A DNA stretch of 64,000 nucleotides from Haliclona indistincta. Taxonomy: Eukaryota; Porifera; Demospongiae; Haplosclerida; Chalinidae. Under the pieces are notes generated by a model, which searched no databases, was not told the DNA's origin, and saw only the letters and a program-made list of their open reading frames with translations. Made by a program: the position numbers and the translations under genes. Shown in pieces: positions 35,601-47,600 of the stretch; position 1 is the first letter of the stretch, and every line of letters begins with the position of its first letter. Location: contig OZ024787.1 in the NCBI GenBank assembly GCA_964017065.1, positions 6,507,301-6,571,300 of the forward strand. Reading direction: 5' to 3'.

Positions 35601-38600
35601 GTCTTTGTTTCTACCATTGGTTTAGTTTTCCTACTGTTGATGGCTTTTCTTTATTATTAATAATTTTAAACACGTAGCTAAAATTGTTATGCTGTACATA
35701 TCAGTATGCATTCACTGCTTACGACCCCCACCCACACTTGATTGTAGACCAATACGGCAGTTATAATTATCTGCCAAGAGCAGAATGGTGATCCTACACG
35801 AGCTTACTGTTCTTCGAAGACTTCAGACAAATATGTGTTCGCTTTGATCCATACGGTGCGAACTAATGCTTGGTCACGTGCGCTAGCCACTGCTTGGTCA
35901 CGTGCGTATTGCACGATGACAATAATGGCGTCTATCACTTATCTGACAATGAATCACGATCGAAAATTTATATCGCCGTTTCGCTAAAAACAAAGTTCGA
36001 AAGGCACCTGCCAGAAGAGTTTCATAACTGTTTGTGGGTGTTTTGGTCTCGGCACTGCTCGCTTAAAGGCACTAGATGTGCCGAAGAAAGAAGAAAGAGA
36101 AAGAGAACGAAAGAGAAGGAAACGAAGATGATGAAACTCGATTTTTACCATTTCCAGGTTTGTCACTTTAGTAAAAATTTCGAGCAATCTGTACGATGGG
36201 GCAACACCAGAGAGCAGATCTAAGTGTCTTTAGACGTATTAAATTCATCACCATGCAAAATATCAGCATTTGAACGCTAATACATTGTATGTAGCCGCCA
36301 TCTTGTTTTTTCGTGTATCCCTACAGAGGGTGACACTACCGTGCCTCCATAACAGTTTAAATATTCATACTAGGCAGCCTCATTATGCGCGAGGCTAGCC
36401 TTCAGCATTTTCACACTGCTATTTATCACCTAGGGTTCGGTTGTGCAGACAGTGAACCTTGTTTGCCACGTAGCATTTGCCATTGCAGAACAGCACGAAT
36501 GATTTGGAAATTATTTGTGTGCAATGCTTGACTATCAAACTAATCATGCAAGGTCATCTGCTATCTGTGCTAGAGTCTATGGTGGATACAGTACTGTTTG
36601 CAAACAATACTGCAACAGGCAGTACTTAGCTGTAATCAGGAGGTCATTGTACCACTGTGAAACAGTGGTATAAACGTACCACTGTGAAACAGCAGAATAG
36701 ATGGGCCACTATTGCAAGCGAGATTTATACAGCCCTAGTACAGCGTACGTGCACACGTGGCCAACAACTGCCTAATAAGGAAGTTTTTTTTAACGCGCCA
36801 AGCGCCGGGTATGTTTTGTGCTATTACCACTGCGCTATTCAAAGTTGTATGCTCCTTGGAATGATAAGCTCCTGCATGTAATACATGCAAGCATTGTAAA
36901 CACCATGCTCTAAATGTGCTCTCCTTTCAGAGCTTGGCATGTGTAAGGAGGATAGCAGATGCTCTGATGGCACTGCAGCAGTATGGCAGTGGAGACTACA
37001 TTGGATGGGAGATGACATTTCCTTGTGCCCTATCTGATGCTGTAGAAGAGCTAAAGAAAGTGGCTAGCAGGATGGAGAACGATCTTGACAAGTGGAAGAA
37101 AGAGATTCAGGAGAAGAGAGACGAGTTCTATGAGCTCAACTATTATACCACACAGCAGCTGCTGCTACTCAGAGAGGAGCTGGGGAGACTGAAGGAGCCC
37201 GGAGAGGATCAGGTGAAGCCACATGCAATGGCTCTCTTACGGAGTGTCTCGAGAGAGGTGTCTGCTGATGCCATGAAGAGATATGTGCAACAAGTGGCTA
37301 CTAGGTTAGAGCAGCAAGGGACATCATCTAGTACCACGGAGAAAGCAGTGAAGAAGAAAGTGCAGGAGCCGATGAGCTCTTCCTCTCAGCTATCTGGCCA
37401 GGAAACAGTAGCAACAGTGTCACCACCACCACCATCAGCAGCTGAGGCATCGTCTGCTCACATGGCTGACTTGTTTAAGAGTGAAGGTGCCAGAACATCT
37501 GCTCCATTAGCACAGACCCAGGAACATGAGCTCACTAATGGCAGAAAAGCAATTCTGGTTAATATAGAGGAGAATTTTGGATATCATAGACAACTAATTC
37601 TCCTGGCTTTTGAACGATGTGATAGTGCAGCAGACCAGAATGAAGTAGCCAGATGGTGTTTTGCGAATCAAGATGAATACAAAGATGAAGAACCAATGGA
37701 AGAGGAGGAATACTCTCAGGATATGATATCAGTACATAGTGACAAGGAGGAAGAATATAGAGAAGGGGACACTGTATCAATTATGGAAGTTACAGCTGAC
37801 AGTACACCACTGCCACCAGCTGAAGTGATAGCGAGACAGCGTGTTGCTGTAGATGAGCACCATCCTGTAGTTAAGAGACTGCTTGACTTAGACTATCCTC
37901 TTGACAAGTGTCTGGATGCAGCTGAAAGGTTCCCTGAGGACAGCCATGCTGCCTATGAGTATTTACAACAAACTGGTGATATCTTTGGAGAGGAAGAGGT
38001 GATGGAATGGTCAGCTGTTGAAGCCTCTAGACCAGCAGTGGATTGGGAAGAACCAGCTGTTCATGTTGAGAGGTAAGACTGTTGACTTACTATTAGCCCA
38101 TTAATGTATGTATAAATTTGTCGATAACTATATAATTTGATCTTTAGCTCAAAGTTGGAAATTGTCAAGTGTCAGACTAAAGCTTATCTCACTCTATTGG
38201 AGCTAGGGATGGTACTGACTATAGTTAGAGATGATTATCCAAGTGAGTATACTTACTTGGGCTCATGCTATTATGTATTTTGTGCATAATATAGATCCTG
38301 TTCTTGGTAAGCGACCATTTTCTGACAAGGTATTAAGGATTGGAGAGCCAAATCTTATAGTGACTCCACCAGGTAACAACCATTATGTGTTTAGTATGTT
38401 CTGTGTGGCTGATTGTGGGAGTAATTTTTAAACCAATAACTTCATGCGGGAATATTTCAAGCAGTTTTCAAAATGCATGTTTAGAAACTGACCATGCATA
38501 GTAAGTACAATAAAATTAAAAAGATTTCTATCGAAATCAAAAGGATGTAGGGTTGTGAAATCTACCACTGGTCCACAATGAAAACTAACAAGGAACAAGC

Positions 38601-41600
38601 ATGGAATGTTTTTGGCTTTCTAACAGACCATAGATCCTACATCAGTGGCTGCTGTGGTTTCCTACAGCTAGTTCAGCTAGTTGCTGTTGACTGACACCTG
38701 ACGGGCATTCAGCTTGTGACAGATGTTGATCCTATATACAGCCACTGATGTAAGGATCTATGCTCTGTTAGCAAGTCAATCGTGTTACCATTCCATGCTT
38801 GTTCCTTGTTAGTTTACATTGTGGACCAGAGGTAGATTTCACAACCCTACATCCTTTTGATTTCGATATAAATCTTTTTAATTTTCTTGTTTGTGTCCCT
38901 TTTTTCTTTTTCAGTGAAGTGCAGTTCAATATCATGCACGTAATGAGCCGACTTTGTTTCAACCATTGGTTTAGCTTTCCTGTTGTTGATGGCTTCTCTT
39001 TATTATTAACAATTTTAAACTTGTATCTAGTGTTATGTCAGCTCGCCTGCGCATGCATATGCATGCTTTGCATGCAAGCCCCACCCACACTTGATTGTAG
39101 ACTTGTACGGCGATTATAATTATCTGGCAATCGCAGAATGGTGATCCTACACGAGCTTACCGTTCTTCGAAGACTCCAGAATTTATACCGCCGTTTTGAT
39201 TTATACCAGAATTTATACCGTGAATTTATATCCAGAGTTTATACCGTGGAATTTACAGTGCTTCCAGCTTAGAGAGTCCAATTTTGATGTTTTTACATAT
39301 TATGCTGTAAAAATTGTATCAAAGGTAATATAATCTTCAAATCTGGTCTGAAGTATGGTATAACATTGTAGATTATGTGCATCAAATATGACAGCTCACA
39401 ACCAACTATTGCAAAAGTTATCAACTATTAATTATAGGTCACTGAATAAGCTCAGTAGCTGAAATTTTTAGGCTTGGAAATGGCTATTTGGCTGAGTTAA
39501 GAAAATTCACTTTACAAACAGCTCACAGAATGGCTCATCTTTCACTACAGCAAGTTTGCAAGCTCAACTTCCTTGCACAACGTTGTACGGTACAGAAATG
39601 CACCAAAACGTGTGTTTTGGGAGTCACTGAAGTTTTTAGGCTAGCATTTGCGCATTTTAGCGAGTTATGAACACAGATTTGTGCAATGGGTAGCCAGATA
39701 CCTGAAGTTTTTACTTGCGTTGGAATTATAAGTGTAGCTTAAAGCATGCGCGCACGCGATCGTCGAGAAAGTGCAGTTCTGCAGTTCTTGGTCGCGTTAA
39801 TGAGATTCATCTAGAGAAGGTAGTTTATCGATGACTCGTTTCCGCTCACACAGGGCCGCTCTTGTTGACCGGTGACAAGATGGCTGCTGATCGACAGCCC
39901 TAGTTTTGCTTCATTCGTGATCAGTTGCAGTTGTTTAACAAAATGATCGACTTTTTATCCGGTAAAACTGCAACTGATCGAGAACGAAGCAAAACTAGGG
40001 CTGTCGATCAGCAGCCATCTTGTCACCGGTCAACAAGAGCGGCCCTGCGCGAGCGGAAACGAGTCATCGATAAACTACTTTCTCTACATGAATCTCATTA
40101 ACGTGACGAAGAACTGCAGAACTACACTTTCTCGACGATCGCGTGCGCGCATGCTTTGAGCTACACTTATAATTCCAACGCAAGTAAAAAGTTCAGGTAT
40201 CTGGCTACACATTGCACAAATCTGTGTTCTTAACTCGCAAAAATGCACAAATACAAGCAAGATGAGCCATTCTGTGAGCTGTTTGTAAAGTGAATTTTCT
40301 TAACTCAGCCAAATAGCCATTTGCAAGCCTAAAAACTTCAGCTACTGAGCTTATTCAGTGACCTATAATTAATAGTTGATAACTTTTGCAATAGTTGGTT
40401 GTGAGCTGTCATAGCGGATGCACATAATCTACAATGTTATACCACACTTCAGACCAGATTTGAGGATTGTATTACCTTTGATAAAATTTTTACAGCATAA
40501 TATGTAAAAACATCAAAATTGGGCTCTCTAAGCTGGAAGCACTGTATACCGCCGTTTTGCTAAAAACAAGGTTCAAAAGGCACCTGCCAGGAGAATTTCA
40601 CGACTGTTTGTGAGTGTTTTGATCTCGGCACCGCTTGCATAGGCGCGCTGAAGAAAGAAAGAAGGAAAGAAGAACACGAAGATGACGAAACTCATTTTCA
40701 CCGTTTCCAGGTTCGTCACTTTAGCAACAATTTCGAGCAATCTCCTTGCTACTGTAAGATGGGGCAACGCCAGAGAGCAGATCTAAGTGTCTTTGGACAT
40801 ATAAAATTCATCACCAGGCGAAATATCAGTGTTTGAACGCTAACACATTGTATGTAGCCGCCATCTTGTTTTTTCGTTCAACCCTACATATGGAGGCACT
40901 ACCGTGCCTCCCTAATACGATAATATGAGTAGTGCATTAAGAAGGATAACTTCGTTTACTCTGAACTTGTTACCTATAAAACAACTTGAATTTAGCTGCT
41001 GGTCATAGTACAACTGATTGTTGCAACTCTTAAACAGACATGCTGTACTCTCAGCACATCAGTGTGTACATGTGTATGTGTGTATGGCCATACTTATCTG
41101 TAAGTATGGTCATACTGCCATAACTGCCTGTATTTATCTGTCTCAATGTTCACTCACAGACAATGTAATCAAGACCACACTAGCCCTGTACATGGAGGGT
41201 GATGATCAGTCCCTACCCATGCCAACCTATGAGGAGGTGTTAGTGTGTAGTGAGAGGACCACAGATGAGGAGGTCACTCTGCTCTGGAAGAGAGCCATGA
41301 ATGATCCCTACTACTTCAGACTGTTCTGCCTCGTACACGCCGAGCGTCTCTCCTATCAGGTGTGTGACAGAGCATTGTGGTCTCTCAGTCAACTATCACA
41401 AGGACAAAAAGGTTAACAGCAACGTGTCACACATGCTGATATGCATTCTGTACAATATATTATATGTTTATCTGTCCTACTTATTTTCAGACTACAGGAT
41501 TGTTATCATTTGTAGTAGTGAAGAAGAAGGGAAATCACATGTTATCTCAAAGCTACAGCTTTTCAGACGACGATTCTCAGCACTACAGCCCAATACTAGC

Positions 41601-44600
41601 TTTGCTAGCTATCTGCTAAGACATTTCAAAAGATGGCCCAAAGCACTGTATCAGAAGGGACTGAGCAGAACAGTAGTGGCCTCTAGTGTAGATCCCGACG
41701 AGTAAGCTATGCTTGTCAAAATGTGCATTTGTCTAATTACTCATCTAGGTCATATGTTAGAGTAGTTACCTCTCAAAGAGCAGGAATGGGTAAGTCACTG
41801 TACATCAAGCGACGTAGAGAAGCTCTCAAGGCAGCGACCATTCATGGTCCACATGAAGTGATAGTACCAATACATGGACCAGTAGTGACAGCAGACACTG
41901 TAGTGGGAGCTCTCAAGGAACACATTGGGATGTCTCGTCCCATCATATTCCATCTTGACATTGCTCCTAATGTGAGTGCATGTACTTATAATACAGTTCA
42001 ATGTAATTCTAGAATTTGATTGGTCAGTTAGAGGACAATAAATCATGTATTCTTCCACGGGAACTCGTATTTTTCCGCTGGAACTCATATTTATCCACTG
42101 TAGGAGACTTATGTTTTCTTCTGACATGAGTTTCTTGTGTACAAGTACTAGCTTTGGTAGTTACTGGGCCAGTACATGTTGCGTTTGCTTCTTGTCATGG
42201 GCAGCACAGCATCTATAGACCTGGGTACTTGGCTACGATCGAGGCAACGATTGATTTGTTGTGCATAAAAACGTAAGAAAGCAAGTAACTCACCTCGTTT
42301 TGCTATGCTGACAACTTAAAGCTTGCCTAATAAATGCACAATACGTACAAAAGACTGCTGGACTCTAGTAACTATCATTCTAACTGTTCGTTGAGGTCCT
42401 AGCTCAGCCATTGCCACATGTAACGCAAAGCAGCATTTGTGGGTGTGGCAGCCGTGTCACAGCACGTGTTTTCGAGCAAGAAGAAACACTCGTGCTGCAG
42501 AAACTTGCCGCTTTGGGACGTTCATCAACCATTGTTTTTCAAACAATATCTGTGTCAGTTTATTGTTGCCATGTAGCTGTAGTATAAATACCTTAGACGA
42601 CGAATCATCGGCAACTACGGGATTTAGAGCGCATTGGCAACCGAAATAGACGCCCTCGAGCTATGCTCTCGGGATATCTATACATCAGTTCCCGTGGCAC
42701 TCTAAATCCCATAGTTGCCTCGATCCGTCGTCTAACCTATATATGGTACCTGTACTCACTAACAACCACTTCTCTCTAGGTGTTGTGGCAGGTGGACTCT
42801 ATCTTGTTCTGTTTGTTGGTGCTGCAAGGACTATGTGATAGCCAGGGTAATGTGTGGAGGTGTCATCCTGCTCACCTGTACATGATTGAGTCCACCATAC
42901 CTAAGGTGACTAGTAGTGTTCAGTTTTCACTTATAATACTTTATTCACTCAGGGTGGTGAGGGCAAGGCTGCTAGTCGCACTACTACACTCTTTAAGCTA
43001 CTACCATCAGTTGAGTGTGTGTCACCACGATATTTAAAGACAGTGCAGCAGCTACAAGGTGAGAAATGTACTCCATCACAACCTTTAAGTTTTACATTTT
43101 CAAAATGTAGCTAGCTGTGTTCCAATGGATGAGACCGAGTTCCGTAGCCACACCTACCAGTGTGTGTATCAGTACCTGCGTAGACACATTGCACGGATCA
43201 GTCTGGATCAGTTCAGTTATCAATCTGGATCAGTTGAAGGAAGCACAGCTGACTGTATCGAAATTTTGCTAAGGTCTGAGCAGAAATAGTCTACTGTATA
43301 GTTTTAATGCACAACATTCTTTTTTTAGTGAATGTGGAGTAAAGGATCCTTCATGGGTAGAGCTAAGCCATTTTGTTAAGTTCCTTGACACACAGTTGAG
43401 CTCTTGTGAGAAGTCGATATTCTGTAATGAGGATCTTGTTGGTGATGTGATGCCAGGAATGAAGACTTTTGTAGTAAAGTTCATGATCAGAATGTCAAAG
43501 GTCAATTACCTTGTTCACATTGCACATTGGAACCCCGAACTCTGCGATCAAAATTCTGACACAACCGAACCTAGCCTCGTACTCAGGCTCTCTGGCGGAG
43601 ATTTAATTATGCGTGGGTGTTGAAATGCGGGAGTGGCGATTGAGAGCCTGGTATCTAGCATTTTGAATTAATGAGCAGAAGCACATGCAATGACATATTA
43701 AAGCCCACCGAGATATCGTTATGACATCTTTGTTTACAACATGGTTGCGCCTTCTCTGCATTGATCGAGCGTCTGCGTCTCCCACAAGCCTGGCTTTGCC
43801 CAGGGGGGACGACAAGCTAATTTATTTTGACGTAATGCTGACGTAGCTTCACGTAGGCAATGATTTAGTAAAACAGAATACATTGCGTTTTTCCTTGTCT
43901 GCTACGCATTTAGAAGACAATTTGACGGTAAGTATGTTGCTAAATAGATTCTACTGCCCAAGACCTTTCGTTTAAACTACCGTACCCCACCCGTACCTCT
44001 TTTAGTTTTTGCAGTACAGAGAGATGAAGATAGAGAATTGGTTGGGAAAATTATTCACCCAAGAAAGCACCAACGTGTTCAAAACAGCATTGCTATCATT
44101 CTAGTGCATCATTCGGTTAATAGTGTAAAGAAATTGTGTCTGTGGCGCACTAACTCTGGCTGCAATATGCACAAATGTTGTCCAATCACTGTAACAGCAG
44201 AAAACTTGTTTCAGCTATTATCAGTAGATTGTTCTGGAATATTACTTGCCTTGACCTGGAGTGTAAACAATGCACACTTGAGCTCGATATCATGTACTAT
44301 AGCGTGATGGCAAACTGTTTAAACTATCCTGCATACATTCCAAAGCCTTACATTCCTACATTCCTTATTGTAGTGGGCGTGTCGCATGTCAGCAATATGT
44401 CATATTAAATTAGCTTGTCATACCCCCCTGGGCTTTGCCTACCATAAGAGCACATCAAGTGAGACAATGCTTGCAAAAAGCATATGACCCGTGTAGCTCC
44501 ACAAGGTGCGTTCCAGTTTATCAAGACTAAGGTATAGCCTCGTACGTCCACGTGTTATGCCTGGTAGACTTGTACTAGCGTGCGGGCAACTCTCTCCAGT

Positions 44601-47600
44601 TATCTGCTCTCTTAACAGTCTAAAAACTATCTGGAACGCACCACAAATTTACATAACTAACAGCATAGCCTTAGTGCACGATCAGAATCAGTCATCCCGT
44701 GAACATGACTTAGAGTATGATACCATACAAGATCAAAGGCGCCGACAGTGCTCTATATTCCATAGTACGCACTGCCCATTGTTCAAACAGTGCTCTATTT
44801 TCCTAAACCCATTGTTCTACAGTGCTCTATTTTCCACCGCAGTGCTCTATCTACCAGGTGTTAACATGCCGATATGCAGTGAATTTAATTACAAAATACA
44901 TGCGATGAAACACAAACAACTTTCATTTTGATAAAATACTAAAACAATGTCGAACAGAGACTATTCAGTGTCTTTAACAGCGATCAAAAGGCCAGAAGAA
45001 AGCTAGATAGGAGGGCCACGCCGTTAGCAATGTAGGTGACGTCAGGTTTATCCAGGGCGCTACAGCTTCTCAAAGACAGGATGAACCGGAAAGTAGCTAC
45101 ATGGCAGCGTAGCAAGTAGCTCGGCGTCACTGCTGATGTACGTTCGATGGATACTTTCATCCACGAGGTTCGGTGATCAAAGTCGTTCCTCACTGATTCA
45201 TGATTCCTTCATAGCTTTAGCCCACTGGTAGTTAGATAAACAAGACACGTCTTCTTTTCTGGTGTTGAATTCTCTGCTCCTATCATATTCCCAAGTCGAA
45301 ATCACAGCGCTCTCGTCCACAGCTACCATCCACCATGTGCTCGTGTAACGATTTCCGTATAATTCCGTAAATTCCCACAATGGTAGCGTTTATACTGGAC
45401 TGTCTTCGGCCTGCTAGCAGTATCCCTAATGGCAATTGTACAAGGTCACACTCTAAACCTGTTAAAGCACCGCTCTTCTCGTGCTCTACGCAATATAATA
45501 GCACTCGGGTCGTGTCTCGAGACAAATAGAGCACTCGCCTTCGGCTCGTGCTCTATTTGCCTCTCGCCACGCCCCTCGTGCTATTATATTGCGTAGAGCA
45601 CTCGGAGCGGTGCTTTAACTAGTACGTAAAGTAACACAATATACGGATTCATGGAATTCCATGAATCGTCTGCGCATGTGCGAATCAGTGAATACCAGGC
45701 TCTCAATCGCCACCCCCGCATTTCAACACCCACGCATAATTAAATCTCTGCCAGAGAGCCTGGGTATGAGGCTAAATCGAACCATGCGGAAGTCGCGTAG
45801 TGTAAATGTGTTAATAGTGTGCTGTTTTCTCAAGCCTAGACTTATTAGACTACGTAACCTAGGTTACATAGTCTAATAAGTCTATAATCTGATTTTGCAT
45901 TTTTGTGTCAGGATTTTGCCACATCTTCACCAAGAGATATTGTAATAGAAGAAGAATCAGAAACCTGCACATGTACTACTGATTACTTTACTGATTACTC
46001 TGTGTCAGAAAGGAAAGAATGGGAGAAAAGGTACAGCTGTTAGCCTGCTTTCTGCATGAAATTAAAACTTATCTGCATGAAAACTATGATGTCTGCAATG
46101 CTGAACTAAGCTTAAGAAGCTAAATTGATGTTCCTTCTTAGCAATTATCATTTTATACCATACTTCAAGGATTTTTAGCAATCTGATAGGTCAAAAGCAG
46201 GTTATATTGAGCTATGGCGCTACCTCGGAAACCAAAGTAGACACCCTTGTGCTATGCGCTCCGGGACGTCTATACATCGGTTTCCATGGTGAAATATATC
46301 CCTTATAACCTTTTATAGCTCAGAAAGCTCTAAGATCAAAGGCACCGCTAGTGGATATATCTCATACCACTGCGGATCGCTGGGCAATACTTGTATCCCC
46401 CAGGAAGTAGTTCTACTTCCTAGGGGAAAGATATATATCACCCAGGAAGTCAGGCTCACTCCAGGAAGTCAGCTGACTTCAAAAAGTTACCTCCCACTTA
46501 CCCTTTCAATACGAAAAGGAAGGCTGGCTTCACATAGAGTAAAGCCGAAGTTGCCTTTGACGAGATTGTGGCGATTTTATAGCACTAAAATTTCATGACA
46601 CTTGTGGGACTCAAAATAGTGCGAAGAAACGGCGTCTTGAATTTGTGAACAACAGAATAACACAGCCATAATCATTTAAAGGGAACTATCTGCAGCATTT
46701 AAAAGCACGACTAAGTTTGGAGAGTGAACCAAACTCGTCGGGAGGGCCAAGCTCAAGCCTGAGCTTAGCAAAGGACGCGTTACCCGAGACGAACGCTGGG
46801 ACCGTTCGACAGTGACAAACGACGCCGGTCACGGGCAAGTTGTCGGTAAGAATGGCTGGACAAACTACTGGTACCTAGGTTTGTTAAGCTGCAAAGGCTA
46901 AAGCAGGACCCACATATTGCTCAGCGAGGCTTACCTTTGCTGTCAGTTCTTCGGGCGGTCAACCAATGATGACTCGCGTACTCGACAAAGTTGGCTTATT
47001 CAGTAAATGAACGAAAGTCTGTGCAGAAGCCAGTCTAGCTGCTAGATCTTAGAGCTTCCTGAGCTACAAAATGGTTAACCCATGGGTTCCTCGGCAGTAT
47101 GGAATATACCGCCTCGGAACCCATGGATTAACCTATACTTGTACCATGGTTTCAAAGGCGCCGCCCGTGGTGTATTCCAGTTATTCCACAGGAAATCCTG
47201 TGGAGTCACATGACTCCCACAGGGCAAAAAAAGACCATCGAAATGATCTACCTTCCAGAGAGAAGGGGTGAGAGTTGTGAGTCAACCTCACCAGTAAACT
47301 ATGAAGAGTGCGCAAGTCGACCTTATTTATCCTATACAGCGGTTTTCCAAGATTTTGCAATTTTCAACCGAAAACCGTCGAGCGTTGTACACGCATGTGC
47401 ACAAAGAGACACGCGGTAATGCATGTGTAGGAGTGGCCTGGATGCGAGGCTAGCTAGTAATAATAATACACGTGATGTCTTATTCTTGTGAGCGCACCAG
47501 GACAAAAGCCTATAACGATGACGTTCGCTGGAGAATCGTTTGGCAGGCAATGGGTCTAAATTATTCTGTCAGCAAGATTGCTGAAAATTTTTGTGTCGAC

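Noticed and set aside
44038..44408. Overlapping ORFs (89 and 77 codons) in an RNF213-like intron
   Set aside because: No recognised motif, no splice-phase fit, and the region is bracketed by inverted repeats; not reported as genes.
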